NCBI GenBank assembly: GCA_963854835.1
Contig: OY978525.1
Location: forward strand, 16,338,309-16,402,308
Direction: 5' to 3'
Length of the DNA stretch: 64,000 nt
Source of the DNA: Megamerina dolium
Lineage: Eukaryota; Arthropoda; Insecta; Diptera; Megamerinidae
Positions 27,850 through 38,439 of this stretch are shown here, piece after piece (position 1 is the first letter of the stretch; the number at the start of each line of letters is the position of its first letter). The notes below the pieces were generated by a model. The model did no database searches. It was given only the letters and a program-made list of their open reading frames with translations, and was not told the origin of the DNA. Both the position numbers and the translations under genes were made by a program.

Positions 27850-28368
27850 GGTGAGAGAAATTTTTTTAAACGTGACATCTAGTTAGTAGATATTAAAATT
27901 ATTAAAAAACCTACACAAAATAAAGTTTCGTGCCTATAAATGAACCTTTCAAACTGGTATACGAGCAATAAAAATAAAAAAAACAATATGTTTTTCCAAA
28001 ATCGCTCTCAACACAATATTTATTCCTAATTACTCGTCTTTAGTTTTAACAATAAAATTGACATTCAAATAAACTTTTGCACCCTCTCACCCTTAGTACT
28101 CAACAGAGATCTCCAATTATTCACTTTTTCAAATTATTGGTTGAGTAACATAAAAAAGAGTATTAGTTCTATTTTTCTCTCCATTCGCTTGTCAAAATGG
28201 CCCTTTTTTTGTGCAATAACGTTAGTTTGAATTGTGCTTCAAAGTTGAACAGACGTTAAGGAACGTGAGCATGACCTAAGTTCTTTTTTTTGCAGCAAAC
28301 GAAAACAAACTTCGTGGAAATGACGAAGTTTACCTTTTGAGTACTTTTATTTATTTATTTTGAGCATA
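25976..28368. other. Intergenic DNA with simple repeats
   Basis: No gene seen. A (GA)n run of about 34 bp lies at 27810-27845. Open frames at 26069-26735 have no domain. A lone KKRWTHEGKLLLL-like stretch at about 27500 is too short to call. Confidence 0.5.
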
Positions 28369-28954
28369 CACCGTGGAACAATTATGTATTAAGACTGCCT
28401 CTAGAAAAGACAATTAAAACACGATATCTGCTAATTTTTCGGTATATTCGGTATATTTATTCGAAATATTCTCATCCTGATTCAATACACTTGTTACATC
28501 GATTTAATAGTGATTCAAACGCGTGTTCCAGCTCATTTTTCGGAATTGCCTCCAGTGCCCTCTTCGAAGCCCGTTGTTTGGTCTGAATGTCATCAAAAAG
28601 CATCCTTTCAACTTCAATTTCAGTTTTGGGAACAAAAAGAAGTCGCACGGTGCCAAATCAGGTGAATACGACGGGTGATTCAACACACAGACCTGATTCC
28701 GAGCCAAAAATTGGCGAACAATGAGTGCTGTGTGAATTTTTTCTCTCTTTGCTTCATGTTAAAATTTCAACATCAAACGAACACGTGTTTTGTAAAATGA
28801 ATGTCAATAAGCATTAAATGTCAACCAAATGCCATGAAATTTTGACAGTTAGTAGAGGAAGGTTAAAGCTTCAAAACGCATGTGCTCACACATAGATGGA
28901 GCGCTTGGTTGCTGAGATATGGTTCCAGTCTTAATACATATTTGTCGCACCTTG
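28369..28954 (-). mobile_element. Internally deleted mariner (586 bp) with intact inverted repeats
   Basis: The 27-bp ends match as inverted repeats: CACCGTGGAACAATTATG... at the left against an inverse ending GTGCGACAAATATG... at the right, both reading on to TATTAAGAC. TA duplications flank them at 28367-28368 and 28955-28956. The minus strand encodes the C-terminal part of a D,D34D transposase: FLARNQVCVLNHPSYSPDLA, then CDFFLFPKLK, followed by an AFESLL..CNKCIESG-like end at about 28510-28480. The first two catalytic positions are lost. This family differs from the 23.7 kb copy in both ends and protein. Confidence 0.9.
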
Positions 28955-29014
28955 TATATGCGAGCCGAAACATAATAATATATAACTGGTTCACATCCAT
29001 TTAGCTGGTAAAAC

Positions 29015-29305
29015 CACTTTTGTATGAGCCATACAATCTAACGCTTGCGGGAACTTTACTTTCAAAGAAAAAGGAGATCCCTAAAGAATTGGGAAACACA
29101 AAGAAGGACCGAAAATGCGATACATCTATCTTTTGTTACAATAACAAGCTCACTCTTTCTATACAAGCCGAAAACGAATCAAATTGTTTCCATGCCGTCT
29201 TCTTGCAAGGAAGAAGGATCTCCAAATGCCAAAAATAAAAGACCTTACAGCGTACAGTTTTACAACAGGGCTAAAGGAGGGGTCGATATTTTCGAATTTT
29301 GAACA
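29015..29305 (+). pseudogene. piggyBac-like transposase fragment
   Basis: Two overlapping plus-strand frames read through one piggyBac-type (DDE_Tnp_1_7) region. The first, from 29020, encodes LTLAGTLLSKKKEIPKEL and DTSIFCYNNKLTL. After a frameshift near 29155 the second encodes LYKPKTNQIVSMPSSC, then KNKRPYSVQFYNRAKGGVDI, ending about 29302. In piggyBac transposases GTLRKNKREIP, a YKPKxNKxV block and YNxxKGGVD follow in this order, the last holding a catalytic Asp. N-terminal and C-terminal parts are missing. No inverted repeats were found. Confidence 0.8.
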
Positions 29306-29740
29306 TAGCATTTATAACCAGTTATCTGATTTACACAATACTTGTAGAACCGTGCCTGATCAAAAAATTAAATACGCAAATACGCCAAAAGACGACAACG
29401 ATAACGACAAACGGCAGCTAGTGTTAAGACCAAAAATAATAACAACAATAATAGAAATGACGACGAAGGACCAAAAGAAAAATTTGTGAATTTTGCGTAT
29501 ACCCATAATGCCATATGGGTATGGGCAAAATCCAAAATCCAAAATCTAAGTTATGGTGCGAAAAATGTTAGAAAAACATTTGTGAGGAACACCAACTTAA
29601 GCTTTGTGCCTCTTGTATAAAATAAAAGAAAATTTTAGTTTTTTTTTTGTTTCTTGCTTTAAGCCAACTATAAGCCAACTAAAGCCAACTAAAAAATTAA
29701 TGATTTCTTTCATTTTATTGTTTTTTTTTTTTAATTAAAG
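29306..29740. other. Unassigned DNA between piggyBac and SINE copies
   Basis: A short direct repeat of AAGCCAACTA occurs at about 29661-29690. No coding signature was recognised. Confidence 0.45.
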
Positions 29741-29751
29741 TGTTAAAGCAA

Positions 29752-29975
29752 TTGGCAATTCTTCCGACAGTAACAACTTGCCATGAAAAAGGTTCTAAAA
29801 GAACTCTGTGACAAAGCTCAGAAAAAGTGATGTCACCAGTGTTCTGCCGTTCGGAACCGGTTAAAATAAGTAGGTCCCTTCTAATACTGCCCAAATTTAA
29901 GACGCACAACAGAAATGGAAGAGAAGCTCGATCAATGAGCCCTTTGGGGCTTTAAGTGCAACATATTTATTTATT
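29752..29975 (+). mobile_element. 5'-truncated SINE, type A tail, with target duplication
   Basis: The copy begins inside the body (TTGGCAATTCTTCCGACAG) and lacks the tRNA head. It ends in the type A tail, ACATATTTATTTATT. The 11-bp TGTTAAAGCAA is repeated at 29741-29751 and 29976-29986. Truncation with an intact duplication points to incomplete target-primed reverse transcription rather than later deletion. Confidence 0.85.
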
Positions 29976-29986
29976 TGTTAAAGCAA

Positions 29987-30340
29987 ACTTCGTCGAATCG
30001 ACGAACATACCTTTAGAAAATAAAAAATAACGTTATACTTCCAGGGTTAATAAAACTAATCCATTTTTATGCTTGTGGTTTATAAAATAAAATTACATTT
30101 CAACTGTTAACCATTCAACAAGTGTTTGTTTATGATATTGTTTCACTATTTACAAATACAGAAAATACCAAGAAGTTATTACCACTACATAATACCAGTA
30201 TATAATTCTTCGAAAAGGTGAAAAATACTCCATTGCTGCCATATTTAAAGGAAAATGTAATGTAAAATTAGAAAGAGAAAAAATGTCTATAGAAAATAAA
30301 AGTAAAAATATATTCATATAATGAATTAAATATTGAAAAG
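29987..30340. other. Spacer between two SINE copies
   Basis: AT-rich DNA with no feature recognised. Confidence 0.5.
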
Positions 30341-30352
30341 TAACAACAACAG

Positions 30353-30711
30353 GGTGCCGTAGCTCAGTGGTTAGTGTGTTCGCCTTCTGATCTGTAGGTC
30401 GTGGGTTCAATCCCCGGCTGATGCATAACAAATTTAATATCGAAAAGATTTTTCTTTCGAATGGTACCCACCTGTCGGCAAGCAATTGGCAATTCTTCCG
30501 ACAGTAACAACTTGCCATGAAAAAGCTTCTTAAAGAACTCTGTGACAAAGCTCAGAAAAAGTGATGTCACAAGTGTTCTGCCGTTCGGAACCGGCTAAAA
30601 TAAGTAGGTCCCTTCTAATACTGTCCAAATTTAAGACGCACAACAGTAATGGAAGAGAAGCTCGGCCAATGAGTCCTTTGGGGCTTTAAGTGCCACATAT
30701 ATATATATATA
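30353..30711 (+). mobile_element. tRNA-derived SINE, full-length reference copy (type A)
   Basis: A complete copy (359 bp) with a perfect 12-bp target-site duplication TAACAACAACAG at 30341-30352 and 30712-30723. The head starts GGTGCCGTAGCTCAGTGG (A box) and contains GGTCGTGGGTTCAATCC (B box), the internal RNA polymerase III promoter of a tRNA. A unique body of about 250 bp follows, then a tail GTGCCACAT with (AT)n. The anticodon region is degraded, so the parent tRNA is uncertain. It does not code for protein; antisense frames read SRGLNPRPTDQKANTL and are artefacts. Confidence 0.93.
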
Positions 30712-30723
30712 TAACAACAACAG

Positions 30724-32270
30724 AGAATAAGCAAAATTATACAAGCAGGTGTTCAAGGAAATCGAAAATGGAAAGTTGGTAATAAGTAATAAGGTTTTGC
30801 TTTGTTCTCCGAGTAAATTAAATTTACAATTTCTTTAGTTTTCTAAAAAAAAAAATACAAATTTGCTACCATATCACTTAAGAGATTTTCATTTCAGTAC
30901 GTAAATATTTACTATTGTCAGTGATGATGGGAAGTGGTGTGTGATTTATTATGAGCAATAATAAATGACGTTCGTCAATAGTACTGCTACGTACATATGT
31001 ATTTGTATAGAAAAAGGTAGAGAAAGAAAAAAATAAATAAAAATAAAAAATTAAATTTTATACAAAAACAAAAGTGATCAGTATACAAAGTATAGGAAAG
31101 AAAAGAAAATAAAGAAATGGAAAAGAGAAAACTTATGGGAAATGTGCAAACATTTTCGCTCTTGAAACTTTTTCATGCCCAGACATAATTATTAAAGTTT
31201 CATTTCTTTCATCTCAATAGAATGAGCATAAGAATACGGTATGCGGATAGAGTGCGAGCATACTGCATTCCAATTGTTGCCGTCCTTGCTGCGGTGAAAT
31301 ATTAAAGATGTCGATGCTGGTGTCGATATTAGTGACGGCATATCGCTGATGGTAATAACTCAATAAGGGTAAGAGTATGAAAATGAATGTATGTTTGTAT
31401 GTTGTTTAAAGCACCCACTACACTAGATGCATGAAGGAAAAACAACCAAAGCAACAAAGTTTTCTTAAGTACAGATTGAAGTTGTTAATTAGCATGTTAT
31501 TGGCATTTTTGGGCGTCTTTTTATTTTCTCGTTCTCCTTACCCTTCTCACTCCATCACTATACTTGTTAGTATTTTTGTTAAATGAGTTTGTTTGAAGTC
31601 TTTTGAAGTATTAATTGCCTTATGTTTCTTCTTCTGCTTTTCAATTTTTTACTCTAGTTGTTGCTTTTACTTGGTATTATTTTCTTGTGGAAGTTTTGAC
31701 AGGTAATACGTACTATATATATGGTGTGAACTGGTATGAGGCATATGGGGATGTGTGCAAATAAAATCTATGTGAAATTGTAAAACTTTAAAACTATCAA
31801 TGGAAGATTAATTTTATAGTAATTTGATAAATTTATAAAGCGAATACTTTCTTGTGCGAATGCAGCAGTTAAGAATTTAAAAAAATTGTGACTAAAAGTT
31901 TAAAAATTTGCTTACATCAATGTCTTTATGAAGACTTTTGAATGCACATGGGAAAGGGGTGTTTCTAAGTCATTATGGATTGCTGTGATGAAACTTTGTT
32001 TATTTTATAAATACTACAATAAATTAATATGTCAGAGCTTAAGTCAAAATTAATTTTGGCATAAAATATGGTTAGACTGAATAGTGATAAATTTTTTATT
32101 CTTTCAACAAGAAGTCAAGAATGAAAGGTGTTTATTTATAGCTACCAAAACCCTTAGTAAAAGTCATTTTTTTTTATTTTGGTTTGAGCAACACAAAAAT
32201 ACTTACTTACTTATCTGGCGAATAAAATGTATGTTATTTTCATTTTGGGCGAATGTCTTTTGCTACGTCA
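30724..32270. other. Intergenic DNA, no gene seen
   Basis: AT-rich, with short homopolymer runs and no transposon protein or RNA signature. Confidence 0.55.
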
Positions 32271-33335
32271 GTTGTACAATACCTGTTCCTCGTTCACTCT
32301 GGTACTTGGTTCTTCCGTGGTGTGCTGGTTTCTTCTCTTCGTTTGTGTCCTCCAGCGGCTTCCAAAGGGCTATAACGTGTTGGCTAGCACAGCTGTTGGA
32401 TTTTAATGCACTTAACTATGTCAGCATCAGTATATCGGTATACAGGTCATAAAGCTCATGATTTTAACTTATTCGACTAGCCCAAATAGGTCCAAAGATC
32501 CGTCATATGACGTTTTTCTCGAAAACTTTTATCAATCTCTCATCCGAGGTGGTTGATGCCTCTGTGATGTATGTAAGGACAGCCATTGTGTGCATCTCGT
32601 AGGGTGTTGTCTTCGTTTTTCGAGAGACGCTTCGATTTCTCAATTGCTTATTTAATCTAAAATAGCACCTATTTTCAGGAGTGCTCCTTAGCGTGATCTC
32701 TACGCTGACTGATGTTAATGCTGGTTTGAAGATACTCGAAAGCCTTTACTACTTCGAAAATATAGATGTTAAAAGAGTTGTGTTGTCTAAGATTCCGGAA
32801 CCATTGTTTGTTGACACTAGGTTGGATTTTTTCAATCGCCAGCATACTCCAGTGACATAAATTTTGTATTAATTCCGAACTTCCAATACTGTTGTGCGTG
32901 TTAAATTTGGACAGCATTAGGAGGGACCTACTTACATTAGCCGGTTCCGAACGGCAGAACCTTTGTGACATCACTATAACTTAGTTTTGTCACAGAACTC
33001 TTTTAAGAAGCATTTTCGGCAAATTGTTACTGCCATTGTTATTCCATGGTAGTTCTGCAACATATGAAGTCTGCTTTTTTATATATGAGGCGGAGAACAC
33101 TGAGATTCCGATCATCGGGCATGCTTTCGTCCGATTATATTTTGCTGATAAACTGGCGTGTGCAAAGGAAGAGCTCATCGCCTCCGATTTTAAACAACAC
33201 CACAGACAGGTCGTCACCTAAGTTGCTCTTCAGTGTAATTATGACTGCAGCTGCACCTTTGTCATTCTTCAGCATAATTATGACTATTTTGACCTCCGTC
33301 ATTTTCATATGGTGGAGCACATGATCATTTGTGAT
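32271..33335 (-). mobile_element. RTE-like non-LTR retrotransposon, reverse transcriptase, split by a SINE
   Basis: On the minus strand, 33330-33040 encodes LKNDKGAAAV...KIGGDELFLCTRQFISKI, then DESMPDD and NLSVLRPIYKK. This fits the start of an RTE-type reverse transcriptase (SLKNNKAxGxDG, GGDEL, CMPDDW, PIHKKG). After the inserted SINE piece, 32870-32270 encodes EVVKAFEYLQTSINI, a degraded LxLANRCY block and IYTDADIVKCIKIQQLCW, resembling the RTE block after the palm (FxYLGT.I, then YDDxDVVxRIKxQRLRW). Stops are frequent. The catalytic FADD-type core was not recovered and may have been lost at the SINE junction. Confidence 0.75.
32885..33036 (-). mobile_element. Internal SINE fragment inserted in the RTE-like element
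   Basis: Only the body is left: CCGGTTCCGAACGGCAGAAC, GTGACATCAC and TTTGTCACAGA are recognisable on the plus strand. Both head and tail are missing. It interrupts the reverse transcriptase between its N- and C-terminal parts, so the SINE arrived later. Confidence 0.75.
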
Positions 33336-34126
33336 TGTAGGGCTCGAGATATTTCCGCCATTGGTGCAATTATTCATAGCGTCGGCCTTCAGTAACTTGG
33401 AGAAGTTTTCCTTTCACAGTATTAGTACGCTTTGGACATCTGTAATGAAAAGAAGTGGGGACCAGCTTATGTTGCTTAAATGCAAATGTTGTTAAATATG
33501 GGTTAAATTGAGGTTCGGTATAATTTAATTAAAATGGTGAAATATGTTTGTATTAAATCATAAATTTAATATCATAATTAAAAAATAAATAATAAAATAT
33601 TTAGAGTAAATAAGCTATTTCCAAAAATAAACAAAAAATTAGAATTTTACCGTATGTGTAAACTTATGTATATAATAATGTACAAAAAATCTTTTTAGAG
33701 CCAGCAAAAGCTAGTTAAAAAAAAATTAAAATTAAATTGTATAAAAGAGACTTCGTTTTAATCACTAAAATGTTGGTGCAATTGTTATTTTTTCCCTGAT
33801 TTTCAGATTTATTTTTTCTATAAAATTTCTTCATTCAAGTGACATACCCACAATACCAACGAACATATGCATACGAGTGTATACGAGCATATGTACATTG
33901 TACAAGGCTACTACTCTGTAAGAAATGCAAATAGTCTTGATAGTGGTTCGTCTATTAAATGGAATGTAGTCATCACAAGTGCCAGAAGTGCTTTATTTAT
34001 ATAGAGTGGAATGGTGGACAGGCTGGAACACTTGTTGCAAGTTTTACCATATTGAATCAGTTTAGGAAAGAATTGAAGAAGCTACTGCTCTTAAATTGCC
34101 CTTCGATTCACATGACCCAATATATA
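33336..34126. other. Intergenic DNA, no gene seen
   Basis: AT-rich DNA with no recognised feature up to the TA target of the next mariner. Confidence 0.5.
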
Positions 34127-34927
34127 TAAGGTGTAGTAAAAAGAAAACCATCATTTTTCCAATAGATGGCTTTAGTAATCTGTATCTCTCGTTATATAAG
34201 TGCGATCGGGTTACGCTAGATGGTGTTAGATAGATAGGACTTCGTGCTAAATAAACTTTTCAGGCTATTTTGTTTTTGCTTAACTCAGTATTGTTTGAGC
34301 ACGCGTCAAAGATGGACACCAGTAAAGAGAAAATACGCCATATTTCACACTTTTCCTTCGATAACGGCGAAAACGCAAGCCAGACGGCTGAAAATATGTG
34401 AATAGTGTTTATGGTCCTGATACTGGCCGTCATGTAAGCATTGTTTCTATTGCCCAGGAGCTAAACATTGCACAAAAAACCGTATGGAACCATTTGAATA
34501 AGGCTGGATACAAAAAGAAGCTCGATGTATGGGTGCCACACGAGTTAACGCAAAAAAACCTCATGGACCGAATTTCCATCCATTTCTGAAGCAACTGGTT
34601 GCTGGTGATGAAAAGTGGGTCACTTACGACAACGTCAATCGAAAACGGTTGTGAATGAATCGCGGTGAGCCGGCGCAAACGGTGGCCGATCCAGCATCGA
34701 CGGTCAGGAAGGAAGGTTTTGCTATCGATAGTGACTCGTCAGAATCCCCGGGAGCTTGGTTGGGAAGTTCTTATGCATCCACCTTTTAGTCCGGACCTGG
34801 CACCAAAATGAAAACAAGTTATCGAACAAAACGTTGTATATTTGACTTAAATCGGATCATGGTACCTTTGCTAAGAAAAACCTTCAATTTAATGCAAAAA
34901 TAATGGATTACTTTTTACTACACCTTA
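34127..34927 (+). mobile_element. Deleted mariner (801 bp), same family as the 23.7 kb copy
   Basis: The ends match inverted: TAAGGTGTAGTAAAAAG at the left, its inverse CTTTTTACTACACCTTA at the right, with TA targets at 34125-34126 and 34928-34929. The plus strand encodes MDTSKEKIR near 34312, then NSVYGPDTGRHVSIVSIAQE, AGYKKKLDVWVPHELTQ and DEKWVTYDN (first Asp). A short EVLMHPPFSPDLAP-like trace follows near 34760. About 460 bp, including the second Asp, is missing compared with the 1262-bp copy. Both ends are intact, so it could in principle be moved by a partner transposase. Confidence 0.9.
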
Positions 34928-36504
34928 TATTTGTATACATAGATTGTCAGATGGGGAAACAACAGTTGATGAAAGAGATAAAAAACGATACATTATGAAG
35001 TAGTTTATTGGATCAATTGGCATGTGTTTTGGCACATGGTACAACTATGGAAGTATGTACATACTACGCCCAATACTTGTACTATTCACAATATACTGAA
35101 GTTTTGTTGATGGCATTTTCGTTTTGTTTTGTCTTCGCAATAACAATAGAGACGACAATTTCCATATTCACAGAGAGCGGCAGTGGGGCATTATGTACAG
35201 CTTGTAACTATCTGCTATATGTAAGTACTCGTATATACATTTTACCTATATATTGTACATTTCAAAAGAGGATTTTTGTAGCAATAATGGTAAAAAACTA
35301 ACAAGAAAAATATACAATGACACTTTTTTGTTGTTACTTTTGTTTCGTAGTGGTACATTCTCTTTCTTGTTCTTCTTCATTGTGTTGTTTTATTTATTTT
35401 TAAATTGTACATAGAAGGATAAACTTAAGTGCCTACTTGCCTTGCCTCTATGCTACATATAGTATATGTATACTGCTATGCAATATATTTTATACGTACA
35501 ATCAGATTGTAAATTTAAAAAGAAAACAACTCAACAACCATAAGAACATTGTTAGTTTTGAAAAAGTGCTGTCAACAACATATACTACTTACTATATATG
35601 TATATACTAACCACCCTATATAAAATTGTATGTCAATTGTACCACCATACTTGCTAATCCATAGTGTATAGAGATTAGATCATTTCGATATCATTTCATA
35701 TGCAGTTCGTTGTATTTTACTAGAACATCTTTAATGCAGAGTGATCCAACTTGGATCAATTGGTCTAATTTGACGATTTTACCCAATAAATATGACCACT
35801 TCTGTTACTAGCTATGGTTACATGTGGGATAGCACATTTATATGGTCTTATGGGTGTGTCTTATGGTTTCATATTTGCTACTAGGTATTAAATACACATA
35901 CACACACACATATATATATACAATTAAATATGTAGCTATATAATAGATATTCATAAACTGTCATAAAATATAATAACTCAGTAACTACTTACAAAACAGA
36001 AAGTTGAATGACACTTTGTGCCATAATACAATAAGATGATGAAATCTGCTACTTATACAATAGTTTGAATAAGTGTGTTAGATATTTCGTTATTACATAT
36101 TACAATCTATTTTTTGCAATATTTGATAAATACTCAAAGTCATATAATTTTTTTTTCACAGGTAAAGCTGATATAAATAAGTACTTGCTTCGAAAATTAA
36201 GAAAATCTCGACTTTGGTAATACCAGAAACTTATACTTTACAGTCTAGACCAAGGGAGGGCAATATTTTTTTACAACATGGTCCAGAATAAATTTCACGG
36301 TGTTTCCGCTTTGCTCAAGATCAGCCCTCACAGCTTTCATGATTATCGGTCGGTGGTTTTGAGGAGCTGGTCTCAGTTGCCGACCGCCCCGAAAGAGATG
36401 CTTATTAAAATATTAACACTGAATATAACAAGCTGTGAGGGAGAGTGTTGCAATTGGCCAATTGGGCATTTCCAGGACAACATTACGGAGAATTTTAAAC
36501 TTGG
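34928..36504. other. Intergenic DNA, no gene seen
   Basis: No domain is recognised, including in the 97-residue frame at 35008. A (CA)/(TA) microsatellite lies at about 35892-35920. Confidence 0.5.
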
Positions 36505-36805
36505 ATGTAAAATAAATAAACATGTGTCACTCATGGGCCCCGAAAGGCTCTTTGGCTGAGCTTCTCTTCCAGTACTGTGGTGTATGTTAAATTTTGGGCA
36601 GTATTAGAAGGGATCTACTTATATTAAGCTGATTCTGAACGACAGAACATCAGTTTTGTGCGCGTTGTCACAGAGCTCTTTTATAAGTATTTTCATGGCA
36701 AATTGTTACTGCTGGAAGAATTGCCAATTTCTTGCCGACAGGTGGTAAAGTTGTCACTATCAGAATGCCGATGCACTAACCACAGAGCTGCGCCACCCCA
36801 TACAA
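36505..36805 (-). mobile_element. Decayed SINE copy, type A tail
   Basis: On the minus strand, a poor A box and head (GGGTGGCGCAGCTCTGTGG) is followed by the family body and the tail (CCATGAGTGACACATG, then A/T). The B box region is largely lost by a deletion near 36745-36770. It is more diverged than the reference copy, so older. Confidence 0.75.
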
Positions 36806-37279
36806 AATTCAAATTGTGCAAGCACTGCTACCGCAAGAGCACCACCAACAATATTAGTAGTTTTTATTTGTCAACCCTCTTCGTACAAAAAAATGTCTGA
36901 AATTAGATATAAACATCTTTGCAAACGGTTTAAAATAAACATAGAAACTACAAGGTTAGATCCTCTGATTACTCCGTGAGTGCTTCGTATATTCATTTCT
37001 ATCAGATGTTTGTTGATGTTGTCGATGTTGAAACCAACAAATAAATCTTTTTATTTCATGTTCAGCCACACATACAGTCCATATCACACCCAAACAGTCA
37101 ATCAGGCTGCTTTTCGACTGTTCGACTGGGTATGGCTTGCCCATTCTTTAAAGTACCTCCAATACAAGACCGTGAAGTATGTATTTACAATTTTCAACCG
37201 TTATAATTTATATGGCCTTTCATCTACGATAACCCTAATTGATATGTAAGTTAGCTTTGAAGGGGGAAATTCCTTTGCG
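36806..37279. other. Intergenic DNA, no gene seen
   Basis: No coding or repeat signature recognised. Confidence 0.45.
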
Positions 37280-38170
37280 AGAAATAGATAAGTTACGCCT
37301 ACTATGATATTTTATATAGCTCCCATATAAAACTGTGGAATTGATTTTACTGGCGTTTGTATTGTACCAAATTGAGGAGAAACCAGCAAGTCACGACCAA
37401 ATCGGTCGTAGATTTATCTTAAATTTTAAAACCCCCATAACTTACGAAATACTTCACCTATTTCATATTTTAGACGTAGATTGGAATTAAAGGCAGCGAT
37501 AACTCTACAAGAAATTGGTTAGTTTTACAGCCAACGTGGATGAGCCACGCCGACTGTTTATAGTTGCTCCCATACATTGAATGATTGAATTTCTTTTCAA
37601 TTTAAAGAGCTGTGACTTCGCACGTTTTTTGCCTAAGTAGAGCAACTAAAATTGATTGAATTTGATTGATATGGTAGTTGGAAATAAACTGTAAATCAGT
37701 AAACCTCGCTCAATTCTTAATAGGGCTTCTATAAAAAGTTGTGGAAATTAAATAAAAACTGACACCGATATAATTTGCGAATTATTCAGTGTGGGACAAC
37801 CATATTTAAGGAGTGATTTTAAAGATAATTAGATTTACAAGAAAGAGGAAAGCCACTCCCACTCTATTATATTGCTATATTATATAATATAAAGCATCAG
37901 AATTGGTTTTTATTTAATCCGCCATAAATTCAACAGTTTTCAGCTTAAGAAACTTCATATTTAGCATGAAGTTTAATTCTATCGTTTGTAATAAACTTGC
38001 GAGAAACCAACGAACCACTGCTACTGCTTATGTAGCCCCCATACAAAGTCACAGAATTAATCACCTTCAATTAGAAAATACTTTTCCTAAGACATTTCAG
38101 CTCTTTTTTAGTATTAAAAACAGAAATTATTCCTCAAAAAATTGGTGAGCCATGTCTACTTTTTAATATA
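37280..38170. repeat. Diverged tandem array of a dispersed ~250-bp repeat
   Basis: The pattern GAGCCACGCCnACT..., then AGCTCCCATACAAA and GAATT-rich text, recurs at about 37290, 37545, 37855, 38020 and 38150, at spacings of 130-310 bp. Between units, blocks such as TTTAAAGAGCTGTGACTT and CCCCCATAACTTACGAAAT recur in similar form at 50.4 kb and, inverted, at 63.8-63.95 kb. No protein is encoded. Confidence 0.6.
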
Positions 38171-38238
38171 CATAGCTCTTGTTCAAAGTAGTGGAAATAA
38201 AAACAAAAAAAGGATGGAACGAGCCAACTTTTTTTTTA

Positions 38239-38368
38239 TCGTCGGTGCATACGAAGAATGGCGCACGAGAGACGTCGAAGGACGAAGAAAAACGCGTAAT
38301 CATTGTTGATGGCGAACAAAGACGTGTAAGGATAATGGACGACGAAGAAATACGCTTTATGACAGATT
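38239..38368 (+). repeat. 30-bp minisatellite-like repeats with a distant inverted partner
   Basis: Three imperfect 30-bp units based on GAAGAAAAACGCGTAAT... lie at about 38287-38360. They keep one frame open (EEKRVIIVDG, EQRRVRIMDD, EEIRF). The 20-bp block beginning at 38239 (TCGTCGGTGCATACGAAGAA) recurs inverted and perfect at 38885-38904, next to more GGCGAAGAAAGACGC motifs. I do not recognise a protein family; a decayed mobile element is possible. Confidence 0.45.
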
Positions 38369-38439
38369 TATCCCTCAACAGTTGGCGTCGTAGGCATTCA
38401 TCTGACGGACTATTTAATAGTGTATTTAATTTTTAATAT

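Noticed and set aside
30353..30425. A functional tRNA gene
   Set aside because: The A and B boxes are good, but the anticodon stem and acceptor pairing are degraded and the segment is repeated at the head of every complete SINE copy.
30150..30548. 132-residue antisense frame containing RGLNPRPTDQKANTL
   Set aside because: It is the reverse translation of the tRNA-like SINE head. Similar peptides are artefacts wherever the SINE occurs (also at 9055-9384).
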